Of a DNA stretch of 64,000 nt, positions 1-10,362 are shown one piece after another (the first letter of the stretch is position 1; each line of letters begins with the position of its first letter). The stretch spans positions 3,959,501 to 4,023,500 of the forward strand of contig NZ_FMHT01000003.1 in NCBI RefSeq assembly GCF_900091585.1, given 5' to 3'. The DNA is from Micromonospora nigra (GTDB lineage Bacteria; Actinomycetota; Actinomycetes; Mycobacteriales; Micromonosporaceae). The notes beneath the pieces were generated by a model, which did not search any database, was not told where the DNA came from, and saw only the letters and a list, made by a program, of their open reading frames with translations. The position numbers and the translations under genes were made by a program.

Positions 1-342
1 ACCGATCCGGAGCTGGCCACCGTGGGGGTCTCGCAGGACGAGGTGGACGCGGGCCGGACGCCGGCCCGGCAGGTCATGCTGCCGCTGTCGGGCAACGCCA
101 GGGCGAAGATGGACGAGGTGGTCGACGGCTTCGTCAAGCTGTTCTGTCGACCGGCCAGCGGCCAGGTCATCGGTGGAGTGGTGGTGGCTCCGAAGGCCAG
201 TGAGCTGATCCTGCCGATCACCATGGCGGTGGAGAACAACCTGACGGTCAACGAGCTGGCCCAGACCATCACCATCTACCCGAGCCTGTCGGGTTCGATC
301 ACGGAGGCGGCCCGCCAGCTCATGCTCCACGAACTGGAGTGA
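1..342 (+). CDS. lpdA: NAD(P)H dehydrogenase / flavoprotein disulfide reductase, C-terminal part
   Basis: An open frame enters from the left edge and ends at 342, so only the last 113 residues are visible. They match the dimerisation domain of pyridine nucleotide-disulfide oxidoreductases: the stretch VIGGVVVAPKASELILPI, then VNELAQTITIYPSLSGSITEAA. This closely resembles mycobacterial LpdA (Rv3303c type), an FAD enzyme that reduces quinones with NAD(P)H rather than a true lipoamide dehydrogenase. In this family the domain supplies the second face of the active site in the dimer. The FAD and NAD domains lie outside the window, so redox cysteines cannot be checked. The partner assignment rests on C-terminal similarity only. 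Confidence 0.8.
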   Translation, partial: TDPELATVGVSQDEVDAGRTPARQVMLPLSGNARAKMDEVVDGFVKLFCRPASGQVIGGVVVAPKASELILPITMAVENNLTVNELAQTITIYPSLSGSITEAARQLMLHELE

Positions 343-363
343 CCCCGCCTCCCGTCGGGCCGG

Positions 364-978
364 TCAGTCGGCCCGGGTCTCGACGGTGCTCCGCTGACTG
401 CGGGTGGCGACGAGGGTCATCGCCCAGCCGGCGGCGGCGAAACCGAGGGCGGCGACCCCCGCGATCAGCGCGAGCCGCCAGGCCGAGCTGGTCAGCGCCG
501 TCCCGCCCAGGTGACCGACCAACCCCCCGTACGTCGCCCAGCCCAGCGCCGCCGTGCCCTCGTACAGCAGGAACAGCCGGTACGGGTAGCGGCTGCGCCC
601 GGCGGCGAAGCAGGCCGCCATCCGGCCACCCGGCACGAAACGGCAGAGCAGGATGACCAGCGGCCCCGGACGGCGCAGGCCCCGGGTGACCCGGCCGGCG
701 ACCCGGCGGGCCCGGCCGACGGGGCCGGCTCGGGGCTCGCGTCGCCCCGGCGTCCCCCGCCCCAGCAGGTAGCAGGCCAGGTCGCCGGCGAACACGCCGA
801 CCGCGCCGACGGCTATGGTCAACGGCAGGTTCAGCCCGCCGTAGACGGTCAGGGCACCACCGGTGATCATCAGAAGCTGGGTGGGGATCACCGGCACGAA
901 GGCGTCGGCGATCAGCAGGCCGAGCAGCGCGAGGTACGCCCAGACCGGCGACGCGACCTCAGTGAGTAGTTCGGGCAC
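364..978 (-). CDS. DedA/SNARE-associated family membrane protein
   Basis: About 204 residues with several hydrophobic segments. An N-terminal helix (PVWAYLALLGLLIADAFVP) is followed by the DedA signatures: a proline-rich VIPTQLLMITGG segment, GDLACYLLGR, and the RFVPGGRMAACFAAG re-entrant motif. The family is thought to act as polyprenyl-phosphate or phospholipid flippases in the inner membrane; the substrate here is unknown. The frame stays open to 1095, but the GAGGTGG Shine-Dalgarno-like element favours a GTG at 978 (981 is an alternative). The residues upstream of it are arginine-rich and not family-like. The 3' end faces the end of the lpdA-like gene with 21 bases between them. Confidence 0.8.
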   Translation of the reverse strand: MPELLTEVASPVWAYLALLGLLIADAFVPVIPTQLLMITGGALTVYGGLNLPLTIAVGAVGVFAGDLACYLLGRGTPGRREPRAGPVGRARRVAGRVTRGLRRPGPLVILLCRFVPGGRMAACFAAGRSRYPYRLFLLYEGTAALGWATYGGLVGHLGGTALTSSAWRLALIAGVAALGFAAAGWAMTLVATRSQRSTVETRAD

Positions 979-1381
979 CACTGCCACCTCGCGGAATACG
1001 GCCGATCGGGCGTACGGAGCCTGACGGCATGTCCGGCGGCACCGGCGGCGACCCCGGCCCGTGGTGACCGTCGACACGGCGGGGGCCTCCCGCATCCGAC
1101 GAACCGGTGACGGTCGCGGGTCGGCGGGTGCGTCCCGTGATCAACGAGCCGAGGTGGGTGGTGGTTGCGGGTCGGTGGTCGCCGGATCGGCGTGGCTCGG
1201 CGTACCGTGGTCCTCGCGCGGCCCCACGACGTCGGGTCCCCGTTCCTGACGGCCGGGCCGCCGGGCCGCCGGCAGGTCCCGTGCCGGCGGCCCTTCCCCT
1301 GTCCGGGCTGGGTCGTCGTCCCCGTGCCGACGCCCCGTTAACCGGGTGCGGTGCGGGCCGCCGCGCCGGTACCGTCGCCGC
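979..1381. other. 403-base intergenic region with one strong hairpin
   Basis: No convincing gene lies between the DedA start and the threonine leader peptide. It contains a perfect 12-bp inverted repeat (arms 1263-1274 and 1282-1293, loop of 7) that could end transcription or act as a structural repeat. Just before the leader is a -10 hexamer (listed separately). I recognise nothing else. Confidence 0.5.
1370..1375 (+). promoter_or_regulatory. -10 hexamer TACCGT of the threonine leader
   Basis: TACCGT lies 6 nt before the ATG at 1382, the spacing of leaderless actinobacterial transcripts in which the start codon is also about +1. No convincing -35 element is seen. This would make the leader peptide the first thing translated from the transcript. 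Confidence 0.45.
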
Positions 1382-1435
1382 ATGCGCAGCGCGGCCGTGA
1401 CCACGACGTCGGGAGTCCCCGGCGCGCCGCACTGA
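1382..1435 (+). CDS. Putative threonine attenuator leader peptide, 17 aa
   Basis: The short frame reads MRSAAVTTTSGVPGAPH and then stops. Three consecutive threonine codons (ACC ACG ACG, 1400-1408) sit in a peptide upstream of a threonyl-tRNA synthetase homologue, with a strong hairpin between them. That is the classical layout of ribosome-mediated attenuation: a shortage of charged Thr-tRNA would stall the ribosome on the Thr codons and change the folding of the RNA downstream. The peptide itself probably has no other function. The assignment is by architecture; no expression evidence is available. Confidence 0.6.
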   Translation: MRSAAVTTTSGVPGAPH

Positions 1436-1449
1436 CACATCCGTCGACC

Positions 1450-1478
1450 AGGCCCCGGGGCGATCCGCCCCGGGGCCT
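1450..1478 (+). terminator. Attenuator hairpin before the thrS paralogue
   Basis: AGGCCCCGGGGCG (1450-1462) pairs perfectly with CGCCCCGGGGCCT (1466-1478) around the loop ATC, giving a 13-bp stem. It lies 14 nt after the stop codon of the leader peptide and 52 nt before the synthetase ATG. There is no U-tract, as is common for actinobacterial terminators. CCCCGG at 1417-1422 inside the leader can pair with 1455-1460 and might form part of an antiterminator; that alternative fold is inference. Confidence 0.6.
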
Positions 1479-1530
1479 CGCGCGTCCGGACCGGGTCGCC
1501 TTCGGGCCGTACCCGAACGAGGAGCGCGAC

Positions 1531-2745
1531 ATGATCGACCACCGGAGGCTCGGCCGCGAGCTGGAACTGTTCCTCTCCGACCCACTGGTCGGGGCGGGAC
1601 TGCCGATCTGGCTGCCGGCCGGCGCCGCGGCCCGGCACGCCGTCGAGGAGTACGTCCGCGAACTGGAGCGGCAGGCCGGTTATCAGCACGTCTACTCGCC
1701 TGCGCTGGGTCGGCGGGAGATGTACGTGCGCTCGGGACACCTGGAGTTCTTCGCCGACGACATGTTTCCGCCGATGTCCCTCGGTGGCGACGAGGTGATG
1801 CTGCGTCCTTCGCTGTGCCCGCACCACGCCCTGGTGTTCGCAGCGCGCGGGCGTTCCTGGCGGGAGCTGCCGTTGCGGGTGGCGGAGCTGGGCGGCATGT
1901 ACCGGGCCGAGCGGTCCGGCGTGCTCGGTGGGCTGTCCCGGGTGCGGGCCATCTCGCTCAACGACGCCCACACCTTCTGTGCCGTCGAGCAGGTGGGCGA
2001 GGAGGTCGAGGCCGTTCTCGGGCTGATCCGCGAGGCGCACGCCGCGCTCGGCGTACGCCCGGCCGGGTACCGGCTGTCGCTGCGCGGACCGGGCCGGCAG
2101 TACGTCGGCGACGAGGCCGGCTGGGCGCTGGCCGAGAAGCTGCTCCGGGCCGCGCTCGCCGGGCTCGACTACGCCGAGGCACCCGGCGAGGCGGCCTTCT
2201 ACGGTCCCAAGATCGACATACAGATCCGCGACGCGGCCGGGCGGGAGTCCACCATCTCCACCCTTCAACTCGACTTCGACAAGCCCGAGCGGTTCGACCT
2301 GTCGTACACCGGCCCGGACGGGGCCCGGCGGCGGCCGGTGATGGTGCACCGCAGCCTGGTGGGCAGCATGGAGCGGTTGTTCGCGTATCTCATCGAGGTG
2401 CACGAGGGAGCCTTTCCCGCCTGGTACGCCCCGGTGCACCTGCGGGTGCTGCCGGTCGACGACGGGCAGTCCGGCGCGGCGGCCGACCTGGTCCGTCGGG
2501 CGGTAATCGGTGGCCTGCGGGCCGAGGTCGACCGGGGCGGCTCGCTGGGCGCGCGGATCCGCGACGCCGCCCGCCGGAAGACCCCGTACGTCGCAGTGGT
2601 GGGCCCGCGCGAGGCGGCCCGGGGGGAGGTCTCCCTGCGCCTGCGCGGCGGGCGTGCCCTCGACCCGGTGCCGGTCGCGGAGGCGCTCGCGCTGATCGGA
2701 CGGGTGGTCGACACCCGCGCGGCGTCCCTGTTGCCGGCGGGCTGA
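1531..2745 (+). CDS. Short threonyl-tRNA synthetase paralogue (catalytic core plus anticodon domain)
   Basis: 404 residues, well below the roughly 640 of full-length ThrRS. The protein begins directly with the class II catalytic core and lacks the N-terminal TGS and editing domains. Zinc/threonine-binding residues are preserved: Cys96 (SLCPHH), His147 (NDAHTFC) and His273 (VMVHRSLVGS). Motif 2 is MYRAERSGVLGGLSRVRA at 123-140. The C-terminal part (from about 300) is the anticodon-binding fold. It should be able to charge tRNA-Thr but not hydrolyse Ser-tRNA-Thr in cis. The start ATG has a GAGGAG site. It follows the TTT leader and hairpin, so control by threonine supply is likely. A role as a resistant or stress-induced spare enzyme is inference. 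Confidence 0.85.
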   Translation: MIDHRRLGRELELFLSDPLVGAGLPIWLPAGAAARHAVEEYVRELERQAGYQHVYSPALGRREMYVRSGHLEFFADDMFPPMSLGGDEVMLRPSLCPHHALVFAARGRSWRELPLRVAELGGMYRAERSGVLGGLSRVRAISLNDAHTFCAVEQVGEEVEAVLGLIREAHAALGVRPAGYRLSLRGPGRQYVGDEAGWALAEKLLRAALAGLDYAEAPGEAAFYGPKIDIQIRDAAGRESTISTLQLDFDKPERFDLSYTGPDGARRRPVMVHRSLVGSMERLFAYLIEVHEGAFPAWYAPVHLRVLPVDDGQSGAAADLVRRAVIGGLRAEVDRGGSLGARIRDAARRKTPYVAVVGPREAARGEVSLRLRGGRALDPVPVAEALALIGRVVDTRAASLLPAG

Positions 2746-2799
2746 GCCGGGCGGTGCCGGGGCGGCGATCCGGGGCTGCTCCCCGCCGGCCAGGCCCGT

Positions 2800-2828
2800 C
2801 ACCCCGCCGGCCGGCGGTCGGCGGGGTG
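2800..2828. terminator. Bidirectional hairpin terminator
   Basis: A perfect 10-bp inverted repeat (CACCCCGCCG / CGGCGGGGTG, loop 9) lies between the convergent thrS paralogue and guaB1, and could stop transcription from both sides. Confidence 0.5.
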
Positions 2829-2911
2829 GCAGGCCCGGCGGGGGGTGGCGACGTCCATGACGTCAGGGTAGGCGCAGGACCGCCACGGACCCAGGGCAAC
2901 CGAGCACGGCG

Positions 2912-5070
<2,159 letters not shown>

Positions 5071-5076
5071 CAGCTT

Positions 5077-5973
5077 GTGACGGGACTGGACTTCACCCAG
5101 CTACGTACGCTCACCGCGGTCGTCACCGAAGGCAGCTTCGAGGCGGCGGCCCGGTTTCTGCACGTCACCCCGTCGGCCGTGAGCCAGCGGATCAAGGCGT
5201 TGGAGGAGACGGTCGGGCAGGTGCTCGTCCGACGGCACCACCCGTGCGAAGCCACCGAAGCCGGCCGCCCGCTGCTACGCCTCGCCGGGCAGCTCGCCCT
5301 CCTCGAGCGCGAGGCGCTGGCCGACGCGCGGGGCCCGCTCGGCGGCGGCCGGGGCCGCACGCGCGTCGCCGTGGTGGTCAACGCCGACTCGCTCGCCACC
5401 TGGTTCCCCGCCGCGCTGGCCCGCCTGCCCGCCCGGCCCGAGCTGTCCTTCGACATTCGGCAGGACGACCAGGAACACACCGCCGACCTGCTGCGCGCCG
5501 GATCGGTCACGGCCGCGGTGACCGCGCAGCGCGAGGCCGTGCAGGGCTGTCGGGTACGGCGGCTGGGCGCGATGCGCTACCGGGCGCTGGCCGCACCGGC
5601 ACTGGCGGACCGATGGTTCCCCGACGGGCCCACCCGCGCCGCGCTGACCACGGCACCGGTGATCGTCTTCGACCGCAAGGACCGGGTGCAACACCGGTTC
5701 ATCCGCTCGGTGACCGGGTGTGCGTTGGAACCACCGGTGCACTACGTGCCGTCGGTGCCGGCGTTCAGCGAGGCGGTGCGGCTCGGGCTCGGCTGGGGCA
5801 TGGTGCCGGACCAGCTCGCCGCCGCCGACCTGGCTGCCGGGCGCTGCGTCGACCTCGCACCGGGCCGGACGGTGGACATCCCGCTGCACTGGCAGCACTG
5901 GCGGCTCGACTCGCCGGTGCTGACCGCGCTGACCGCCGCCGTGTGCGAGGTCGCCGTCGACGCGCTCCACTGA
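5077..5973 (+). CDS. lysG: LysG/ArgP-type LysR family transcriptional regulator
   Basis: 298 residues. The N-terminal winged helix-turn-helix (about 5-62) reads FTQLRTLTAVVTEGSFEAAA and TPSAVSQRIKALEETVGQVL, and is followed by a periplasmic-binding-protein-like effector domain. Members of the ArgP/LysG branch sense lysine or arginine and activate the adjacent exporter. The start GTG at 5077 is supported by a -10 box 6 nt upstream and by the distance to the HTH; no Shine-Dalgarno site is seen. It is divergent from lysE. Its 3' end meets accA, which ends at 6002 on the opposite strand, with a small GAGCC/GGCTC hairpin between them. Confidence 0.88.
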   Translation: MTGLDFTQLRTLTAVVTEGSFEAAARFLHVTPSAVSQRIKALEETVGQVLVRRHHPCEATEAGRPLLRLAGQLALLEREALADARGPLGGGRGRTRVAVVVNADSLATWFPAALARLPARPELSFDIRQDDQEHTADLLRAGSVTAAVTAQREAVQGCRVRRLGAMRYRALAAPALADRWFPDGPTRAALTTAPVIVFDRKDRVQHRFIRSVTGCALEPPVHYVPSVPAFSEAVRLGLGWGMVPDQLAAADLAAGRCVDLAPGRTVDIPLHWQHWRLDSPVLTALTAAVCEVAVDALH

Positions 5974-6001
5974 CACCGCCCACGCGGCGGAGCCGTTCGG
6001 C

Positions 6002-7753
6002 TCAGGCGATGGTGCAGATCGCGGCACCGGCGGTGATCACCGCACCCACCTCGGCGGACAGGCCGCCGACCGTACCCGCCTTGTGGGCGTGCAGCGGCTG
6101 CTCCATCTTCATCGCCTCCAGCACCACCACCAGGTCACCCTCGGCCACCGTGTCCCCCTCGGCCACCGCGATCTTCACGATCGTGCCCTGCATCGGGGAG
6201 GTGAGGGCGTCTCCGCTGACCGCCGCGCCGGCCCGGGCCCCGCCGCCCCGGCGGGCCGGCTTACGCGCGGCGGGCGCCGCCGTGGTCGTACCCCCGCCGA
6301 AGCCGGTGGGCAGGCTGACCTCCAGCCGCTTGCCACCCACCTCGACCACCACGGTCTCGCGTTCGGCCGGACCCTCGACGGCGCCACCGGGCGCGGTGAA
6401 CGCCGGCACGGTGTTGTCGAACTCGGTCTCGATCCACCGGGTGTGCACGGTGAACGGCTCGGCGGTGAACGCCTCGTCGCGCACGACCAGCCGGTGGAAC
6501 GGCAGGGCGGTCGCCATCCCGTCGACGACCATCTCGTCCAGCGCCCGGCGGGCCCGCTCGATCGCCTCGGTCCGCGTCTCGCCGGTGATGATCACCTTGG
6601 CGAGCAGTGAGTCGAAGTTCCCGCCGATCACGTCCCCGGCGGAGATCCCGGTGTCCACCCGTACGCCCGGACCGGTCGGCAGCCGCAGCGCGGTGACGGT
6701 GCCCGGGGCGGGCAGGAAGTTGCGGCCCGGGTCCTCGCCGTTGATCCGGAACTCGATGGAGTGCCCGCGCGGCGTCGGGTCGTCGGTCAGCCGCAGCTTC
6801 TCCCCGGCGGCGATGCGGAACTGCTCGCGGACCAGGTCGATGCCGGCGGTCTCCTCGGTGACCGGGTGCTCCACCTGGAGCCGGGTGTTGACCTCCAGGA
6901 AGGAGATCGTGCCGTCCGCGCCGACCAGGTACTCCACCGTGCCGGCGCCGTGGTAGCCGGCCTCCCGGCAGATCGCCTTCGCGGACTCGTGGATCTGCCG
7001 GCGCTGGGCATCGGTGAGGAACGGCGCCGGGGCCTCCTCCACCAGCTTCTGGTGGCGGCGCTGGAGCGAACAGTCCCGGGTGCCGACCACGATCACGTTG
7101 CCGTGCTGGTCGGCGAGCACCTGCGCCTCGACGTGGCGGGGCTTGTCCAGGTAACGCTCGACGAAGCACTCGCCCCGACCGAACGCGGCGACCGCCTCCC
7201 GGGTGGCCGACTCGAACAGGTGCGGGATCTCCTCCATCGTGCGGGCCACCTTGAGACCGCGCCCGCCACCACCGAAGGCCGCCTTGATGGCGACCGGCAG
7301 GCCGTGGTCGACGGCGAAGGCCATCACCTCGTCGGCGTTGCCGACCGGGTCCGGCGTGCCGGGCACCAGGGGCGCGCCGGCGCGCTGCGCGATGTGTCGG
7401 GCGGTGACCTTGTCACCGAGGTCGCGGATCGCCTGCGGGGTCGGGCCGATCCAGGTCAGCCCGGCGTCGACGACGGCCTGGGCGAAGTCGGCGTTCTCCG
7501 AGAGGAAGCCGTAGCCCGGGTGCACCGCGTCGGCACCGGCCTTCGCGGCCACGTCGATCAGCTTGTCGATGCGCAGGTACGACTCGGCTGCGGTGTCGCC
7601 GCCCAGCGCGTACGCCTCGTCGGCGAGGGTGGCGTGCAGGGCGTCCCGGTCGGAGTCCGCGTACACGGCGACGCTGCCCAGACCGGCGTCGCGGCAGGCG
7701 CGGATGACGCGGACGGCGATCTCGCCACGGTTGGCGATGAGAACCTTACGCAC
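6002..7753 (-). CDS. accA: Acyl-CoA carboxylase alpha subunit (biotin carboxylase plus carrier domain)
   Basis: 583 residues. Residues 1-450 are the biotin carboxylase: N-terminal [21 protein letters not shown]-grasp loop [11 protein letters not shown], and [17 protein letters not shown]. After a basic Pro/Ala linker the C-terminal biotinyl domain carries EAMKMEQP with the biotin-accepting Lys at about 549. It carboxylates biotin with ATP and bicarbonate; the AccB transferase at 21036-22619 then makes malonyl- or methylmalonyl-CoA. The start is a GTG. A 12-bp palindrome CCTCCCGGGAGG (7764-7775) overlaps the ribosome binding site and might mask it. A -10-like TACACT is at 7793-7788. BirA is encoded 15 kb away. 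Confidence 0.92.
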   Translation of the reverse strand: MRKVLIANRGEIAVRVIRACRDAGLGSVAVYADSDRDALHATLADEAYALGGDTAAESYLRIDKLIDVAAKAGADAVHPGYGFLSENADFAQAVVDAGLTWIGPTPQAIRDLGDKVTARHIAQRAGAPLVPGTPDPVGNADEVMAFAVDHGLPVAIKAAFGGGGRGLKVARTMEEIPHLFESATREAVAAFGRGECFVERYLDKPRHVEAQVLADQHGNVIVVGTRDCSLQRRHQKLVEEAPAPFLTDAQRRQIHESAKAICREAGYHGAGTVEYLVGADGTISFLEVNTRLQVEHPVTEETAGIDLVREQFRIAAGEKLRLTDDPTPRGHSIEFRINGEDPGRNFLPAPGTVTALRLPTGPGVRVDTGISAGDVIGGNFDSLLAKVIITGETRTEAIERARRALDEMVVDGMATALPFHRLVVRDEAFTAEPFTVHTRWIETEFDNTVPAFTAPGGAVEGPAERETVVVEVGGKRLEVSLPTGFGGGTTTAAPAARKPARRGGGARAGAAVSGDALTSPMQGTIVKIAVAEGDTVAEGDLVVVLEAMKMEQPLHAHKAGTVGGLSAEVGAVITAGAAICTIA

Positions 7754-7955
7754 CTTCGAGGCTCCTCCCGGGAGGTTACTGACCGGGAGTGTATCGGCCG
7801 CCCCGGTGACCCTAACGATCGCTCAGTGTGGGATGCCGCACTGTCACGCCACGCCCCGGAGGAACGCGCCCTGCCCCGGACGGAGTGGTGTCACACCGCT
7901 CTGATGGACTGGCAGCGACGATGGATGCCGACGACGGCGCGAGCGGGGAGCACGG

Positions 7956-8915
7956 ATGATCGAGACCAGAGGGTTGCGGAAGTCGTTCCGCTTCCGGGCC
8001 GGTCGGGAGACGAAGACCGTCGACGCGGTACGCGGCGTCGACCTGACGGTGGGGGCCGGGGAGATCTTCGGCTTCCTCGGGCCGAACGGTGCGGGCAAGA
8101 CGACCACCCTGCGGATGCTCGCCACGCTGATCGAGCCCGACGGTGGCGAGGCCACCATCGCCGGCGTCGACCTGCGCCGGGCCCCGGGTGAGGTGCGCCG
8201 CCGCATCGGCTACGTGCCCCAGGGCGGCAGCACCTGGGACGAGTCCACCGCCCGCGAGGAACTGGTGCTCCAGGCCCGGATGTACGGCATCGGCAAGGCC
8301 GACGCGCACCGCCGGGCCGCCCGCTCCCTGACGGCCTTCCAGCTCGCCGAGTTCGCCGACCGCAAGTGCAAGACCTACTCCGGCGGTCAGCGTCGGCGGG
8401 TCGAGATCGCCCTCGGCATCATCCACGAGCCGAAGATCGTCTTCCTGGACGAGCCCACCACCGGGCTCGACCCGCAGAGCCGGGCACACATGTGGGACGA
8501 GATCCGCCGCCTGCGCACCGACGGCATGACGGTCTTCATCACCACCCACTACCTCGACGAGGCCGACGCGCTCTGCGACCGCATCGCGATCATGGATCAC
8601 GGCGAGGTGGTGGCCGAGGGCACCCCGGCCGGTCTCAAGCGGGAGATCTCCGGCGACGTGGTGCTCGTCGGCCTCGACGCGGCCACCACCCCGCAGGCCG
8701 CGTCGCTGCTCGACGGCGAGGAGTTCGTCAACAAGCTGGAGACCTCCGACGCCGGTGGCGTACGGCTGTTCGTCGACGACGGTGCCACCGCCATCCCGCA
8801 GATCCTGCGCCGCATCGACAGCGCCGGGATCGACCTGCGCTCCATCGAGCTGCACCGGCCCAGCCTCGACGACGTCTTCCTCACCAAGACCGGCCGCTCG
8901 CTGCGCGAGTCCTGA
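7956..8915 (+). CDS. ABC transporter ATP-binding protein, DrrA-like
   Basis: 319 residues. Walker A GPNGAGKT is at 42-49, the signature YSGGQRRR and Walker B IVFLDEPTTGLDP follow, and the switch His lies in TTHYLDEAD. The C-terminal 80 residues are the extension typical of daunorubicin-resistance (DrrA) ATPases, ending LHRPSLDDVFLTKTGRSLRE. It would energise export together with the permease encoded 14 bases downstream. The natural substrate cannot be told from sequence; drug or lipid export is usual for the family. It is divergent from accA across about 200 bases. Confidence 0.9.
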   Translation: MIETRGLRKSFRFRAGRETKTVDAVRGVDLTVGAGEIFGFLGPNGAGKTTTLRMLATLIEPDGGEATIAGVDLRRAPGEVRRRIGYVPQGGSTWDESTAREELVLQARMYGIGKADAHRRAARSLTAFQLAEFADRKCKTYSGGQRRRVEIALGIIHEPKIVFLDEPTTGLDPQSRAHMWDEIRRLRTDGMTVFITTHYLDEADALCDRIAIMDHGEVVAEGTPAGLKREISGDVVLVGLDAATTPQAASLLDGEEFVNKLETSDAGGVRLFVDDGATAIPQILRRIDSAGIDLRSIELHRPSLDDVFLTKTGRSLRES

Positions 8916-8929
8916 CCGACGGAGCCCTG

Positions 8930-9685
8930 ATGAAACTCGCCCGCGACACCTGGCTGATCTTCCAACGGCAGCTTCACCTGCTGCTACGCAACCCCGTCTG
9001 GGTCATGGTCGGCATCTTCCAGCCGGTGATGTACCTGCTGCTGTTCGCCCCGCTGCTCAAGCCCGCCCTCGGCGCGGCCACCCAGGCCGAGGCCTACAAG
9101 ATCTTCGTGCCCGGCCTGCTGGTGCTGCTGGCCATCTTCGGTGGCCTGTTCCAGGGCTTCGGCCTGATCGCCGAGCTGCGCGCCGGGGTCATCGAACGAT
9201 CCCGGGTCACCCCGGTCAGCCGCCTGGCGCTGCTGCTCGGCCGCTCGCTGCGGGACGTGGTGTCGCTGCTCGTGCAGGCCGTGATCATCACCCTGCTGGC
9301 GTTGCTGTTCGAACTGCGGGTGTTCATCGGCGACCTGCTGCTGGCCTACCTGATGCTGGCCCTGATCGCGCTGATGACCTCCGCCGTCTCCTACGGTGTC
9401 GCACTCAAGGTCAAGAGCGAGGACGCGCTGGCCCCCCTGGTTAACACGGTCGCCCAGCCGGTACTGCTGCTCTCCGGGATCCTGCTTCCGCTCACCTTCG
9501 CCCCGGGCTGGCTCCAGGGCATCGCCAAGTGGAACCCCTTCTCCTGGGCCGTCGACGGCACCCGCGCACTCTTCTCCGGTGACCTCGGCAACGACCGGGT
9601 CTGGCAGGGGCTGGCCATCATCGCGGTGCTCGCCGCCGCCGGGGTGGTCTGGGCGGCCCGGCAGTTCGCCCACAGCATCCGCTGA
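8930..9685 (+). CDS. ABC-2 type transporter permease, DrrB-like
   Basis: 251 residues with about six membrane helices. The N-terminal amphipathic part TWLIFQRQLHLLLRNPVWV leads into the first helix, and the ABC-2 signature region FAPGWLQGIAKWNPFSWAVDG lies near the C terminus. The ATG at 8930 is 14 nt after the stop of the ATPase gene with GGAG in the gap, so the two form an operon. It should make the membrane channel of the exporter as a dimer with the DrrA-like ATPase. Only 14 bases separate its stop from the convergent methyltransferase gene. Confidence 0.88.
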   Translation: MKLARDTWLIFQRQLHLLLRNPVWVMVGIFQPVMYLLLFAPLLKPALGAATQAEAYKIFVPGLLVLLAIFGGLFQGFGLIAELRAGVIERSRVTPVSRLALLLGRSLRDVVSLLVQAVIITLLALLFELRVFIGDLLLAYLMLALIALMTSAVSYGVALKVKSEDALAPLVNTVAQPVLLLSGILLPLTFAPGWLQGIAKWNPFSWAVDGTRALFSGDLGNDRVWQGLAIIAVLAAAGVVWAARQFAHSIR

Positions 9686-9699
9686 CTGGTGGCCGGGCT

Positions 9700-10353
9700 T
9701 CAGTGCACCCGGGCCAACGTCAGCCCGTCGGCGATCGGCAGCATGACGGCCTCCACCCGCACGTCGGCCAGCACGTCGTCGTTGAACGCGGCGATCGCCC
9801 GGTCGTCGGCGTTCTGCGGCGCGATCACCCGGCCGTGGCGCAGCACGTTGTCCACTGCGATCACCCCGCCGGGGCGCATCCGTGGCACCAGCTCGGCCCA
9901 GTAGATCGGGTAGCCGGTCTTGTCGGCGTCGATGAAGGCGAAGTCCAGGTACCGCTCGTGCGGCAACTCCCGCAGGGTGTCGGCCGCCGGACCGATGCGG
10001 AGGTCGATCCGGTCGTCCACGCCCGCGCGGGCCCAGTAGCCCCGGGCGATGCCCGTGTACTCCGCTGAGATGTCGAAACAGGTCAACCGGCCGTCCTCCG
10101 GCAGCCCCCGGGCGATGGCCAGCGACGACAGCCCGGTGAACGTACCCACCTCCACCGCCTGACGAACGCCGAGCAGCCGGGTGAGGAAGGTCAGGAACGC
10201 GGCCTGCTCCGGGGCCACCTGCATCGTCGCCCGGTCGGGCAGCACGGCCAGCGTCTCCGCAGCGAGGTCACGAATGATCTCGTCGGGCGGGGAGCCGTGA
10301 GCCACCAGGTACGCGTGCAGGTCGTCGGTGAGCGGGATCGACTTGAGTGTCAT
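9700..10353 (-). CDS. SAM-dependent O-methyltransferase, caffeoyl-CoA type
   Basis: 217 residues. The family pattern is clear: VAPEQAAFLTFLTRLLGVRQAVEVGTFTGLSSLAIA contains the SAM-binding glycine loop (EVGTFTG), and FAFIDADKTGYPIYW holds the metal-binding Asp. These enzymes methylate catechol-type hydroxyls using a divalent cation. Substrate unknown. TAGCGT lies 6 nt before the ATG, inside the end of maf, suggesting a separate leaderless start in addition to read-through from maf, whose stop is 9 bases upstream. Confidence 0.88.
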   Translation of the reverse strand: MTLKSIPLTDDLHAYLVAHGSPPDEIIRDLAAETLAVLPDRATMQVAPEQAAFLTFLTRLLGVRQAVEVGTFTGLSSLAIARGLPEDGRLTCFDISAEYTGIARGYWARAGVDDRIDLRIGPAADTLRELPHERYLDFAFIDADKTGYPIYWAELVPRMRPGGVIAVDNVLRHGRVIAPQNADDRAIAAFNDDVLADVRVEAVMLPIADGLTLARVH

Positions 10354-10362
10354 GACCGGACG

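Noticed and set aside
1141..2802. Long antisense open frame of 553 codons opposite the thrS paralogue
   Set aside because: High-GC genes leave long open frames on the other strand; the translation has no recognisable domain while the sense strand encodes an intact class II synthetase.
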